From Albula goreensis (taxonomy: Eukaryota; Chordata; Actinopteri; Albuliformes; Albulidae), in NCBI GenBank assembly GCA_022829145.1, contig CM040742.1:12240131-12304130 (forward strand): a stretch of DNA of 64,000 nt. The letters run 5' to 3'. The stretch's first letter is position 1. Each line of letters starts with the position of its first letter. A program made the translations under genes and the position numbers. This document shows positions 1-12,972 of the stretch, piece after piece. A model generated the notes under the pieces. The model was not told where the DNA came from, did not search any database, and saw only the letters and a program-made list of their open reading frames with translations.

Positions 1-35
1 AGCAGCAGTAATAATAATAATGATCTTACATTTAA

Positions 36-235
36 GCATTTAACAGACACCGTTATCCAGAGTAACTTTCAGTTTACATATTACTCACTAGCCATTTATA
101 CAGTTGGATATTTACTGAAGCAATACAGGTGAAGCACCTACATTAAAAATACAATTCTTAGCTGGAATTGAACCTGCAACCTTTACCTGCAAGACCAGCT
201 CCGTAACATTATACCACAGTGACCTGATAAGCTCT
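36..235 (-). repeat. tRNA-derived SINE copy (teleost family A)
   Basis: The plus strand carries the tail motif 'catttaacagacaccgttat' followed by a region that, read on the minus strand, has a tRNA-like B box (GGTTCAATTC) and an A-box-like region near 225. The same tail and head recur at least eight times in this window in both orientations, with the plus-oriented copy at 25390. Family assignment is by internal comparison only; no library name is claimed. Confidence 0.65.
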
Positions 236-983
236 ACATTTGAAAGACCAATATAGCATACCAGTGATGTCAAACTCAGTGCCATTGAGGGCTGTGTGTA
301 TGCCACTTCTTATTCCAACCAATTAATGCTGCCATAACTGGTTCAGTCACTCATTCACTTATATGCATGTAACTGCTATAAAACACAGAATAAAAGCAAC
401 AGTTTTTCATTCATAACACAGTTAACTCACTTCACAGTATATGAGGACCAACAGAAGCACTTCAGAAAATAACGGACCTAATTATCTGAAAAGAACTGAA
501 GCTAGAGCAAAAAAAGCCCATAGAAATGACCCTTCATGCAACTGAGTTTGACACCATTACTGTAAAGTATAAATACTACAGAGAAAAAGAGACCAAATTA
601 AATTTCCATATTGACGGGGTTATGGCTGACTATGGTGCTCTTAATGGAAGGGTTTCTCATTATGGGACTTCCTTTTAGAAAGGAACTAGGACACCCACAC
701 TATTGCGCTCCAAATACAGGTCAGAAGAGGAAAATCATTCACAACAATAGCTTTGGGTCAGTTTAAGTGGGGCACTGGCCTCTACCACAAAGCCAAAATG
801 AGGACTCCTTATTAGCTAACTTGGAAAATGTCAAGTTGGGGGGGAAAAAAAGGAAGAAACCATTCACAGAGATCAAAGTTGGCTCTCTTATCCAAAATTG
901 GACAGAGTGAAGCTCATGTCTGGCCCTCTATTACCCACTCTGTCTCCGTGTTTGGGCTAGTCTAGATTCCTTTAGCCTGTAGT

Positions 984-1010
984 AAAAAAAAAAAAAAAAA
1001 AAAAAAAAAA
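984..1010. repeat. poly-A tract
   Basis: An uninterrupted run of about 27 A. No retroelement body was recognised next to it. Confidence 0.9.
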
Positions 1011-1443
1011 TTGTCGCATATCTAAGATTGTTAGATGTGCTGAGAGTTGTCTGGGAAGCCTAAGGCCTTGTGGTGATGCAACATTTTGGATGATCTGACA
1101 GCTCTGCTTTCAGCCACACACGAGCATGGTCTCACTCATCATAACCACAGGCCTGGTTAACTTCACACTCACATGTGGTGTGTTTCTGCTCAGGCTGTGG
1201 GGAGATGTGCTTTGCTGATTAAACAAACAGTCACTTACAACCCCTCACCAATCTCACCGCGGTGTGTAAAATAATGTCTAAGCCAATCAAATCCGCCATT
1301 ACAAATTTTCTGGCACCAATCAGACTGCAGGAGGCTTAGAAAATTAAAAAGATCATCCAGTAACTATGGAAGATTGAGCTTCCTTGCATTCAAACTCATT
1401 GGATGACTGACGTGCAGTGCAAAAAAATAACAAAGGCCTACAT

Positions 1444-1446
<3 letters not shown>

Positions 1447-1516
<70 letters not shown>
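1447..1516. repeat. (AT)n microsatellite, about 70 bp
   Basis: Uninterrupted AT dinucleotides, followed by two copies of 'atatatcatg'. The tract is self-complementary and could form cruciform structures; its length is likely to vary between individuals. Confidence 0.95.
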
Positions 1517-1518
<2 letters not shown>

Positions 1519-2199
1519 TGATATATCATGACTTTGTCAAACCATAAGAGTACTCATTGAACCAAAGCAGTTCAAAGGCCACACTGCACACACATTTCTC
1601 AGTTTCTGGGGGGAGAGGAGTAGACTGGAGACAAAAAAGTATATATGCTCGCTCTGTCCTGAATGCTCCCAAAAAAACTTGTGATACTTAACAGCCACAA
1701 AAATTCACACTGTCAAAGGGCTTTGTCAGGTATCGCTACCAAGAGAGAAGAATTCCAGAACTGCCATCAATCAAAACCTCAGCACCTTGTGAATAAACAG
1801 GTAAAAAGAACATTTAGAATACCCTGGAATACACTGCGTATAACATAAATAATCTCACAAATTAGTAATTATTTATGAATATTGTCAAGGAAGAGAGCAA
1901 GGCAGCAGACACTGAACAGTTTGGGTTAGCAATTCTGAATACCCAAAAATAGGTGTTTGTTCCAACCACTGACATCCTTTTCCTCTGACACACTCTGTCT
2001 ACCTCAGGGCATGTAACTCTGCAATGTTGCCTGGAATCTAATGGGTGGTACCTAACTGGCCATAAGCTCTCTAGGGAAAAAGGCAGCCATTGGAATAAGC
2101 TTACAACTGCAAACAGTGCATTACAAATTGGGAGAAAGAGAGAAGCTTGGAATAAAATAAAAGTTGTGAAAATACAAAAAGTAGCAATGCTTGAAATAA

Positions 2200-2363
2200 G
2201 GTTCCATGAACCTTATTTCAAGCAGAGCTGCACTCAGCTGTCAATCATTTGTGTTGACCAATCAAAACTGACCTTCTCTCCAAAGCAAATGTAGTTATTG
2301 GTCAAACTCATTGAGCCAATGATACAGAATGGTATCTCCACCCACTTTTGGTTCAATGAAACC
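2200..2363. mobile_element. MITE-like element, copy 1
   Basis: About 164 bp bounded by 'ggttccatgaacc' on the left and 'ggttcaatgaaacc' on the right, which are approximately inverted copies of each other. The interior contains 'gaccaatcaaaac' and 'ccaaagcaaatg', echoed in the copy at 27141. There is no ORF, so it would be a non-autonomous DNA element. The superfamily is not determined. Confidence 0.55.
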
Positions 2364-4084
2364 TGACTCCCTCATCACTGATAAAATGTATTATAGTGTG
2401 TGGATGTGCTCTATGGTCAGGAAACAAATCCAAATCATGTACATGCTGATTGTAGACAGCAGCCCAACACAGTGATGTGACTGATCCTAATGTTGGGACA
2501 CTTTCTGTCTGACCCTTCACTGGCAACCCTGTGCTTGATTGTGGAACTACAATCTGCCTGAACATGCTGCTCATGCAGAATCCTCTTTGGACTCAATGTC
2601 TGCATGAGTTTAACTGCTGGACAACAAAGTGAAAACACAGAGTGGCTGGACAATGCTTATCTGCAGTCTCTCAAATTGACAACCACATTGAGCAGCAAGG
2701 AGCACAAACACACGCGAATGGGAGGAACAGGGGTAACAGCAAATATGACTGAAAACAAAAATGTATGACTATTCTCAGAGACATGGAGACCACACTTTTT
2801 ACAGATATGAACTTCTCTGATTTTCCTCACAGTGCATAATCAATTTTTTGAAAAAAATCCTCTTTTTAGAGTAAGCATGTGCCCTGGAGCACAATAAAAA
2901 TGACAGCTATAGTTTATCAGACTGATAATTTACGGAATGTTGCTCAAGAGGGTAAATCAGTCATTAAAACATTAAAAGTGCAATCAACAGAGCAATTAAA
3001 CGCTTGTTAAAAGTTCAGGGGTTGCAGCTGCGGTTGGAATGAAAACCAGAAATACACAGGGTTCCCTCTGGACAGTTTCACAACCGCTGCTGAAGGTGAT
3101 GTGGTCACACTCAATGCACGTAGTCTATCACACTAAACAGGGAAGGAACAGGTGCAAAAAGTGTTTACTTTCTCCACAAACAACATATCCATACAACCAA
3201 ATAAACTCTGAGAGTTCCATTAACCCTCAGGGTGGGTTAATGTCTTCTGCTTAAAAGACCAACACCTAGACACAGACATCCCCAAAGACATCATTATGAT
3301 CTCATTTCCTGTACAGCTGATTAGTGCTTGGACCTCCAACATAGTATCTCTGTACCTTAAGATAATCCAATATTGCACTCCATGACCTTGCATATGGAAG
3401 TTTCAACTAGCAATGAAGTTGCCCTTTTGATTTCAAAGAATGAATCAGCAAATGGCTTATCAGAATTACTCAGGAGTACTGATCATTATACAAACATTGA
3501 AAGCTATCCATCACGTTGTTGATATCTTGCAGCCTCAAGCAAAGCATGACAGAAAATATGAAGCAAACAACAATGCAATGATAACCACATATTTGTGAAT
3601 GTTCAGTAATGCATGAGCCATTGCAGGGGGGGACCCACTGAAATACTGACATAAATTGCTAAGCAATTTTCTTATGCAGATAATGAGGGCTTTATCACGG
3701 AGGATCGATATGGCACGAAGTCAAACAGCCTAGGACTAAAACTTCACAAGTAAGCTCTAAAACTGAAAACCAAATCATTGGTCAGTTCTTCAATGCTTGA
3801 ACAGTATGTGGCGTGTGACCTTTGGATGTCCTATGACTCCAGATGTAAAGGCAGTTAATGGCACATAATGACACACAGATTTAGAATACTGGCTATTTCT
3901 AACTGGTCTCCTCTGATATTCCCTACATTCCCTTCTGTTATGGCTTCCCACACTATGATCCCCCTTCCCATTTCACATTAAACAACGTTAAGCTTTTTAA
4001 AACTAGGTATACATGTGGTAGATATTCTTTTTCCAGAACAACCTACACAGGTTAACTATTACTCAAATTTTCCTTTTTTTCAAC

Positions 4085-4245
4085 ATACAATCCACTTACA
4101 CAGCTAGATATTTGCTGAAGCAGTTTACACTAGACCCTTTGCTCAATTGTACAACAGCTGTGCCCATTACTTCTGCTTCAAACCTGCAACCCCTGACATA
4201 GAAGCACCATTCTGTGGCCATTATACTATACTGCCACCCTATATC
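4085..4245 (-). repeat. tRNA-derived SINE copy (family A, diverged)
   Basis: The plus strand has 'cacagctagatatttgctga' and then 'tcaaacctgcaacccctgac' and 'cattatactatactgccacc', the reverse of a tRNA-like B box and A box. The layout matches the copy at 36-235. Confidence 0.6.
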
Positions 4246-5584
4246 CATATGGGATTTTTCCTGAGTCAGGGCAAAGCCCTCTTGAAAATGTGGAAATAAG
4301 ACCATTTATTTTTATCTATGATTCAACACTTGCATGTCATATGACAGCCGTGTTGAGCTAAGGGTGCTTATGAAACTGTGCCGTCAGCAGCACTGCTCTC
4401 ATGACTCCCACCACATGTGCTGTTCTTGCTTCTCATTCCTCACTCCCGGGTGAGAATGCCAAATGTAAAGTAACGGAGGCCCCCGCTGGTTTAATTACAA
4501 CCAGCCAACCAAGTGAGACCCTTCTGTTCAGCTCCTGCACAACCCACCTCGCATTTTCTGAGGCAAGGTTTCGGCTGGGAATTCCTGACCAATAGAGAAA
4601 GAAAAAGAAGGAATTCCGAAACCACCTGACCAATGAAAGAAGCCCAAAATCCAAGATAACCGGGTGACAATTTTACAGACACACCTTCATGCATTAAAGA
4701 ATGGCATTCCACAGGCTTTATGTATAAAGTCCTTGAATTCCTAACAATCCACTACTGGTAAAAGATTGGCATATGTTTGTTTGTTTTTTTTTTATTTCTC
4801 TAAACTACAACTGTCTGATTCGTTTTCAGATAGTTTTACCTTCTTTCATAATAAGACTGTCATTTCACTCCAGGTGACTTTCCCAAATACTAGGAGGACA
4901 AGCATGTATCTATGACATAGTCAGAAATTTAGGCAAGCGATGAAAGGCTTACAGTTCATCTCACTTCTGAGGAGATAACGAGACTTGCAGGACTGCAGAA
5001 TAACTCTTGGAAATATTCTGCTTGTATGAGAACATTCAATCACCAGTGTGGCTGTTTGACCCTGGATATTGTTGAAGTCCAAAATGTAGAATCGTCACTT
5101 CAAATAACTTTGAAAATGAGATAATTGTATTACCATACTGTAAGCGTTCACTCCATCATTTCCTCAGCTCCGCTGCTGGTAGACAAATAGGCTACAAGTA
5201 GCACACGCTTATATTCAGACAACTTGACCACAAAGTTAGCGAAGCATAAATGATTTCTGCATAAAAGGCACAATTGAAAATATAAAACTTAAGTAATACT
5301 TATAGGAAGTTACGCAGATCGCAATTCAAAATGCTCAAAGTAGTAATGACAACGAACTGCTGCACTGAAGTATCTCATCAATGACTACCGTCACTAATTT
5401 ACACGAGATCGTCGTTAGTGATAACACAATTAACGTGATGAGAGGTACAATGTATCCATCTGCTCTTGCTAACTCATTATTACATGTTTAGCTAGCTACA
5501 CAGCACCCTGAAAACTGCCTTTAAGCATTCGAAATAACGATACGCTGCGTTAATCCCTAGATGTAGAGCACAGAATGCATATGG

Positions 5585-5850
5585 GTTGGTTCAGTGCTAG
5601 CTAGCTAGCTAACTGCACAATATCTGTCTGTCACTCTATTCTCTCCAGCTAAACAGCTGTCTAACAAGCTGTTTTGTGCGAAGCTAAAACAATATTGCCT
5701 TATTTGTTTACTTGTCCATCGACAGCTCATCTAGTGCACGAATATCAACACATATCAGCATAATATCACCCTATTTTAGTATGGCCTTTGAACAATGCCA
5801 ACATTATGTTGCTTGTTTCTTAGCTAGCTAGCTAGCCGGCTAGCTACAGT
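5585..5850. repeat. TAGC-rich tetranucleotide clusters upstream of vkorc1l1
   Basis: 'gctagctagctagcta' near 5597 and 'tagctagctagctagc' near 5820 lie within 700 bp of vkorc1l1 exon 1. Similar tracts occur near the ggnbp2, myo19/pigw and dhrs11 starts. Confidence 0.7.
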
Positions 5851-6073
5851 AACTCATACACAACATTGGTCTAAAACTATGGGTCTTGCATTTGTACACG
5901 ATAAATGCCTTGCTAACTAGCTACCCTCACCAAGGAGAGGGGCAACGTTATCGTGTGGGAAAATCTCTTAGGCAAGAGCATCATGTCATCAGAACCCAGA
6001 CTCTCATTCAACCGCTCATCCCGAACTCGCACTACCAACAAATCAACCGCCGCTTGCACTGAATTCAAATTAC

Positions 6074-6264
6074 CTGGAGGTGAACACTTTAGAACAACTC
6101 ATTGAGTTGCTCACGTCGCACATGGCCTTATAATTCGGGTCCCTCGCCTTTTCGCTTTCCACATGGAAGGCGTAAAGGGACAGCAGAATCCCCAACAGAC
6201 AGACCAGGAGCCGGGCTATTCTTTCCCACCGAGGGGTGGACACTCTCAGGACGGGCGCCGCCAT
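6074..6264 (-). CDS. vkorc1l1: Vitamin K epoxide reductase complex subunit 1-like 1, exon 1
   Basis: First coding exon of an ER-membrane enzyme that reduces vitamin K epoxide using a thiol relay. It encodes 63 complete codons plus two bases, starting Met-Ala-Ala-Pro-Val-Leu and ending before the donor at 6073 (CCAG|GTAATT, phase 2). Residues about 16-34 form the first membrane helix, and Cys49 and Cys57 are the spaced pair of the luminal loop (corresponding to the Cys43/Cys51 pair of VKORC1). The N-terminus resembles VKORC1L1 more than VKORC1, while the loop ([13 protein letters not shown]) is VKORC1-like, which is normal enough for fish. An upstream in-frame ATG at 6351 exists, but the ATG at 6264 matches the family start. 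The remaining exons, including the CxxC active site, are not visible and probably lie left of the window. Confidence 0.88.
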
Positions 6265-6420
6265 CTTTCTCCGGCCTTGCTTGCACACGCAGCCGCCTAC
6301 CATTGGGGCTCCGGGGAGCTGCGACGTGGAATAGCGTACGACGTGCCACACCGCCAGGGGCGTGTCACCGGCTTCGTCTTCTCTTGTCTACTTGGGTCGG
6401 TCAAAGCTTACACTGAAAAC
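6265..6420 (-). promoter_or_regulatory. vkorc1l1: vkorc1l1 5' UTR / GC-rich promoter
   Basis: A GC- and CpG-rich stretch directly upstream of the vkorc1l1 ATG in an otherwise AT-rich neighbourhood. No TATA box is evident, as expected for a CpG-type housekeeping promoter. ORFs on the plus strand here are compositional shadows. Confidence 0.5.
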
Positions 6421-9400
6421 TGGATCTGTGAAGCAGAATTTTTTTTAATTGACCTGTAGCTGGGGTGGAACCTTATTTGAGACTGGCCGGAGTCTGGAGC
6501 AAAGGTTGTGAATCAGTGGCATTATTTTAAGGAAATATCGAGTGACTTCATTGATCTGTAGTCTCGGTGTTGCGTTAAAGTATGTAGGTAGTATATTTTC
6601 TATGAATTATTAAATTACTTACCTAAACACTTAATTCTGAAAAGAGCTCATTTTATGTCATCTCAGCAATCCAATAACTCCTATGGGAATTAAACATATT
6701 ACTTTTTCCTGATTTCATTCTGTTTCGGGCTGAGTCACCTTTCATTCAGACAAGCTACTATCCAACATCCGAAAATAAAGGAGACCATTATAGTATTTAT
6801 GGGTTAACTTATACTTTAATTCAATATATTTCAGATCAATATTGAAGTGGAGCTGCCATCAGCTGCCAATCACTGACAAACCCATTAAAAACTCAGCACT
6901 GGTGCCAGACTGGATTTGTATCAAAAACGGAAAATATTAATCCACCTGAGTGAAATGTGTTGACTGCACAGCGAAGACAATATTTCCATCAATCAGATTC
7001 ATATCACGTAAAGAGCAGAAATATGTCCTTTATTTCAGGTAAGGATAGAATACGTTGGTTCAAAAGACAACCTTTGATCATTACGTTTGTTAGAATTAGC
7101 AAGATAAAAATATAAAACTTCCTAAGTGGCTGCTATCTTTAGCAGGGAACACCGCTTTGGGGCTTGGGCCATATACTAAGAGCCTGTGTAGACTGTTGCT
7201 CACAGCCCCCTTGGGAAACGCGTCAGTGGGATTCAGTCGGCAGGGAGACCTGTGTCACGACACTCATCAGCGACCCCTGTTGGACATTTTGCATACACAA
7301 AACTACACCTTAAAGTATTTAATATCTGTCTACCTCATCTTGCAGACGGCGATGTCATTGTGGAGAGAATCAGCGACTGGCATCTGCTGTTTCAGAACAT
7401 TGACATGTCTGTGTTGTCTTTGTATTATACAAAGGAGATTGTGGCAATGAGCACATCTTGTAAATCTTATTGGGTTTTCCAGAGGACAAATGACTATACA
7501 GAGAGAGCATTAAAAAAGAAGCTGTCTCACCTGAATCCTGACTTTTTGCTTTTAGGCATGATGACAAGAAAACCACAGTCCAGGGCACAGTGAAAAGCAA
7601 AGTTACACCCTATCTTAGTTAGACTATTTCCCCTGACATAGTGAAAGCCTATGTAGACTTCCATCTGAGTTATATTTTTTGGACATATGAGGTTTCTTTT
7701 TCAACATGATTGTCACATGATATGCCAGCAACCACTCACCCAGATGTGGTGGCACATCCTGCCAACTTAAAAGAATGCATATTTCATTTTTGTATTCAGG
7801 CAATAAGACAAATTTAAGAAGCATTAATCAGTATAACTGTTCAAATCATCATGCACCCTGTGTAATATTAGGTATCCAGCATGGCCTATTTATGAAAACA
7901 TTATTTGTCCAGAAGGTTGCAGTCATTTTCTGCTTTGTAAACATATGTTTAGTTTATACAGTTTAATTTCTGTAGAATATGTCAAAACATCTTCAATGTA
8001 CAATTTCAGGTGGAATTTTTGGGAGGTTCTTGTGAAAAAAAGATAACTTTCCCTGTAATTAAATTAAAACCAGTGGACAAAACTGTTTGTACAATAATCA
8101 GGTCTAAGTTCTCCAGTTTACAGATTCTTGTTTCTTGTTTCAATTACTTTTTAAATACAGGTAGGTAAAGGGTCTCTTCATTTAATTGATCTCATGGCCT
8201 TCTACAGAGGAATAATACAATGGTAAAGACCTCTACTACACTCAGCCATATTATGTTGCACAAGAGCTGGGACCCAATCAAATCCACTTCGCCTCTTCAA
8301 GGGAATATCCAATACATCACAATCTTCTTTGATTATATCACATTTTAATGGAGACAAGCAAACATGCCCTTTGTAAGGTATAATTTCACTCGTACGTAGA
8401 ACAGCATAATGTCCTTAAAAAGACCAAAGTTCATTTTGATTGAATTGCATATGCCCTTATAGAGACTATTCTCATCTGATTGGGTCCTGGCCAAGGTCCT
8501 TCCAGGAGTTCAGAAGAATTGTATGAACTGTTGAGAATTAATTCAGCTTAACCTGAGGAGGTATGTATTCAAAATGGTGGTTGATGCAGAGTCCAAATTG
8601 TTTTAAAGTCATGGAAAAGGTACAGGTGTGGAGACAGGATCTGTACAACCGTTACATCACTGAATGGCAGTGTGGACAGTGTGACCAGAGGAAATCAGTA
8701 CTGTAGTTGTCTCTTCTTTCCTTTTTGAAATTTTCCCTTTTTCTGCTGAATTGAACACTGTTATCAACCCCACTCACCATGAACCCTCCCCCAGAGACTT
8801 GAGAGGAAGTGGTTTCACTCAACTCATAAAAAAAATGTCGTTTTTCCACATTTTTCCTCATCTGGACTGAATTGTGCTATCAGCCCCAGGAAGTGACCTT
8901 TCCCACAGACGCCTGCATACTCAAATTCATATAGCAACTACCCTTGGCTTGTTTTTACATTGTAGATGTGGCACTCATCATATATTGCCTATGCTGTTGA
9001 GGGAACACAAAGTTCTCTTGGCAAACCTGCAGGTGCCTGGATGCTACAGAGCATTGATACCGATGATTTTAATTGGCCCTACCCCTATTTTTCCATAGCA
9101 AGGCTGAGCCAGTTGTTTCTATGACCAGTTACCTTGACAACCTGGACCTATAACCATAGCAGGTAACAGTGCCTTTACTTTGTGCACCACCTGAAGGGCC
9201 CAGCTTCAAAACTAATCACAAAATTATTGATTACTACATTTAAACATAAGATTCTTCTTACCTGACTACTTTTTATAAAATACATTTTCGCAGGAGATTT
9301 TCTGCCAAAACACATTGAAACCCTTGAAATCAATGACTTTTTCCATTTTGTATATCAGAACAGATTTCTCTGGGATTTCTCCCAGAAAGTCTGTTTTTTC

Positions 9401-10680
9401 AGGCCCTGCTTGCACATTCAAAGCATATTTTAGTGGCTCACTTAAATTATTTAGGAGAGTTAGTGCCTACAGACATCATCATTTATATAGGCTGGAATTA
9501 GAAGCTCCATTGCCTTTTGAAATGTGTCCTTTTTAACTAATTAATATGAGCCAGCACAGAGTAAGTCACAAGAAACAAGGATATATACACAATGTACAAT
9601 GCAGGCTATAAACAAAGTACAATTAATATTTTCTGAACAAAAACCAGGGGTTGTCATTGAACATGCCAGTATTCATATGTAAACAAAACATCAGCACGTT
9701 TTCTCTGTACTTTTCAATGGCTCCATCTAGTGGCCATAAAGAAAAACCTTTTGTAATTCTTTCTTTTTTGAATAAGGAACGTTAGAGTTCGCTTTGTATT
9801 AGACCTTGGTGCTTAACATCATTGCAGTGAAAGTAACCATGATGTTGATCTTGATGTTTCTCTGCAGTTATTATGCCTTAAAGGAACATCGTTGTCCAAT
9901 ATGGGAGCAATGGCTTTCTTTTGGGCTTTACCAATCTCTTTCATGGAAACCATCATCAGCAATTACCTTTTTATTCAATGATGGAGGTTTACTGAGAATT
10001 TGACTCTCTTTTGTCGTGATGATCTGGGGAATCCAAAAATGACAGGTGATTCTAAGGCTTACATAGCCATTCAAATGTAGGATGGTGATTGTGTGTCTAC
10101 ATGTATGTTTTTGGAATATTAGCCATGACCCTGGGGTTAATACCTCCAGTCTTTCAGAGAGTCCAAACAGATATTTAATGAATTGATTTACATAATGTCT
10201 CTTCAAAAGGATGGCACCCTCTATAGCACAATGGCCACATAACTGCACTTGGTTATATTTTTTCAAATTTGATCCAGAGGTAAGAGTGTCCCCTGCTGAC
10301 ACACAAGCACCTCTTCAAGTAGTAACAAATCTTCCCTAGAGTACTCCTATCCAAGTGCCAATCCCAAACCTCCCTCAACAACGTCAGCCATGTGTTTATT
10401 TTAGGTTGTCAGCATATGCTTTGAAAGGGCAAAGGGAAAAAAAAACTGGTAAAATAAATTATTACATCTGAGTTTTATTTTTCTGTTTGCAGACATTGTA
10501 TGCATAATCATCTTTATATTAAAAGTAAATCTCTGCGAATCTGATTAGTGTTTTACGCACCACGACCCCCAAATACACAGTCATATCTCGCCCAATATTC
10601 AGCGAATCAAATGCTGCAGCCAATGAAAAAAAAAACGAGCATGTGACTTCATGCGCCTTCGAGGAGTGGCTTGTATTTGT
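6421..10680. other. Intergenic region, no gene recognised
   Basis: A 4.2-kb stretch between the vkorc1l1 promoter and the nupr1-like gene. The longest ORF (7252-7593, plus, 113 codons) has no recognisable domain or family resemblance, and its start lies in a repeat-like stretch ('cagcgacccctgttggaca'), so it is not called. No splice-consistent exon series was found. Confidence 0.5.
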
Positions 10681-10737
10681 TTACATACAGTGAGAACGAA
10701 GGGTGGTCGATAAGAAGATAATTTTATTTCTGAAAAC

Positions 10738-10968
10738 ATGGCAACAGATCTCGAGACACTGGCAGTGTTCGAAGAGCAACACTACGATCAGTACGATTAC
10801 TATAACCTGAACGAATACTCGTGTCATGCACGAGGGAAAGGAAGAACCAAAAGAGAAATCGAACTGAACACCAATCGCCATTGCCCCGCTGGGCACGAAC
10901 GGAAAATTGCAGAAAAGTACTACAACAGTGAGATGAAACGCAAGAGAACAAAAAGTTCCTCTTCGTAA
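10738..10968 (+). CDS. nupr1: Nuclear protein 1-like transcriptional regulator
   Basis: A complete 76-residue ORF for a small, highly basic, probably disordered chromatin-associated stress protein of the NUPR1/p8 family. The N-terminal half is acidic and tyrosine-rich (EEQHYDQYDYYNLNEY, residues about 12-27). The C-terminal half holds the family's core: KGRTKRE (about 34-40), NTNR, and GHERKIAEK, followed by a lysine/arginine-rich nuclear-localisation tail (KRKRTK). Human NUPR1 is 82 residues and NUPR2 97, so the length fits. A strong donor 14 bases after the stop indicates a 3' UTR intron. Whether it is orthologous to NUPR1 or NUPR2 cannot be settled here; human NUPR2 and VKORC1L1 are both on chromosome 7, which slightly favours a NUPR2-like origin. 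Confidence 0.88.
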   Translation: MATDLETLAVFEEQHYDQYDYYNLNEYSCHARGKGRTKREIELNTNRHCPAGHERKIAEKYYNSEMKRKRTKSSSS

Positions 10969-10982
10969 TGGAGACACAACAG

Positions 10983-11571
10983 GTAAAGAACAGGAGATGG
11001 TGAGGAAGACATGCCGAGAGAGGAAAACTAAATGTGTTTTTTCTTAAGCCTGTTTTTTTCCCCCAAAACCTCTGTTGGTGGAACATGTCTGATCATGACT
11101 GTTGTTGGGTTGTGCCATTGGTAGCTGCTTAGTTCCTCGTCTTCTTGCTGCCATTAAACGAGTTATGTGGATGCAGTATAACATGTAATCTAGTCATTTT
11201 ACCTTTTAACTATGTACAATATTGTAGATATTTGTTAAATATTTAACTTAAGCAACATTGTACTTTGTACAACACGTAAGATCAAACATTCAAATAAAAG
11301 GTTTCTGTTAAAGTAATGTTTATATATATATATATAAAATAATAATGGAGCTGTTTGCAAGCAAATGAGCGTAAAAATAATAATATTGTAGACATATTGA
11401 AGTATTGAATTCACTTTAATTGTTCTCTTGGCACAACCCCAACTGTTACGATTCTCTGAAGGTCAGAATAAGGCCTTGTAGAATTACAGTTTTTAATTTA
11501 ACTCATGCTTTAAATGTAATTTAAAGATAGTAATTAACTACTACAATTGCATTGTCATCTTTTTCCTTTAG
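10983..11571 (+). other. nupr1: Proposed 3' UTR intron of the nupr1-like gene
   Basis: The donor is CAACAG|GTAAAG at 10983 and the acceptor a pyrimidine-rich 'ttttcctttag' ending at 11571. The junction would lie only 14 bases after the stop, inside the roughly 50-base limit, so it should not trigger nonsense-mediated decay. Confidence 0.55.
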
Positions 11572-11873
11572 GGTTTGGTGTTTGCACATTGGAATAACGG
11601 ACTGAAGATATGACCTTACTGTACCCCTTGAATGTGGTCCAAGTGTTCGGTTTCCTGACCCCAGCATGGAGCATGGAGACTGGGAATTTGCCTAAGAATA
11701 TGGCGTCGATGTCTGTCGTGCCTGTTCTAGTCTCAGTGACTGTAATGAGACCCACTATGTCCATATGTCACAGCTGTGTAGAAGTGGTTATACTTAATGT
11801 ATGGATGTAATGTGATGTAGTTTTTGTTCCTGTACCTTAGTACTTTCTTAAAAACTGAAAGGAACAGTCAGTA

Positions 11874-11879
11874 AATAAA
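11874..11879 (+). terminator. nupr1: Poly-A signal AATAAA, nupr1-like gene
   Basis: A canonical AATAAA about 300 bases into the proposed last non-coding exon that starts at 11572. Confidence 0.6.
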
Positions 11880-12578
11880 GAACAAACTAATGAAAAATTA
11901 ACATTGTGGTCTACCTTTAAGTGCAAACAAAAACATTAATGCCAGATTACTGTAAGCAAATAATCTCTTCTAAACGTGTGATTCTATATCACACTGTTTC
12001 AGTTAGGATCTTTGTGCATCCATTGATTCCAAAAGGTGCTATGGGAAAGTTGATGAATGCATATTCCAAAGTACTGTATCCAATGAACTTTAAATTTATA
12101 CAAAGAAAGTGTTAGTGGCACGAGGAATTCCCAAAGCCAGTGTTTTATTTACAGGTTCAGGATATATACAGTGCAAATGTACAGGAACAAGCAAAAGCAA
12201 ACTAAATACTTGACAAACCAAAAAAAAAAAAAAAACAGAAAGATCAATTTTAAAATTATATCTGCCACTAGGCTACGCCCAAGCCATAAAGCTTTCCACT
12301 CGGAAAGTGAACAGGCTGTCCCAACACTCCACCATTGAAAGTTCGTAATGTAATGTATATTTTTCAAACGTAGCTGCCGCTATTCCATGTTGACAATAAT
12401 GCTACCGTGAACTAAGCATTTTATTTCAAAACCACATGAAAAATGTGTAGAAAATGCAGTCAGATGAAGGCTAATAAATGACACAATGGAATGTCGTTCA
12501 GTGGTGACAAATGCCTTCAAAAAGTATACAGGCTATAGAGCACTTTGGCATTTTCAAATAAATACAACCCTTGAGATT

Positions 12579-12602
12579 CACACACACACACACACACACA
12601 CA
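12579..12602. repeat. (CA)n microsatellite
   Basis: Twelve CA units between the nupr1-like gene and znhit3. Confidence 0.9.
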
Positions 12603-12972
12603 TCTGAAAGGTCGTTCGTTGACCTTCATCGTTATGTAAATTAAACAGGGTATTAGATATGCTAACCCTTTCAATGACTGGAAGATCTTGGTAAACTGTG
12701 TGTTATTTTTATTGCACCAATGCAAATTGTGAGTTATTATTTTTAAAATAACTGCACTGGCATGATTATGTTTTGACTTCTCATATCAGACCATTTGATA
12801 TCCCTGACGATGTAGACTATTTCACTAGTACTTAGGGGGAAAACATAAACAAACCCCCTACTTCCGGATGTTTGACGTCACTACAGCGCAGTCGCATTTC
12901 ACTGAGTATGTTGCGCGACACTCGCACGTGTGAGGTAGGAAGGCTCATCCGTGTTTGTTACCATTTCCAACC

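Larger units (their letters stand above)
240..6060. other. vkorc1l1 intron 1 / non-coding, repeat-rich
   Basis: No coding exon was recognised here on either strand. It lies downstream of vkorc1l1 exon 1 on that gene's strand, so it is probably intron 1. I looked for exon 2 (the family's Trp-Gly-Arg-Gly start followed by an Asn-Gln-Pro/Ser-Asn-Ser stretch) and for the C-terminal exon with its second Cys-x-x-Cys, and saw neither, so these probably lie left of the window. It holds SINE and MITE copies, a 27-base A run and a long AT repeat, listed separately. Confidence 0.5.

Noticed and set aside
6102-6459. Plus-strand ORFs of about 100 residues over vkorc1l1 exon 1
   Set aside because: Antisense shadows of a GC-rich exon and promoter; no recognisable protein.
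7252-7593. 113-residue plus-strand ORF between vkorc1l1 and nupr1
   Set aside because: No domain, no family resemblance, and its first part is repeat-like sequence; a chance ORF.
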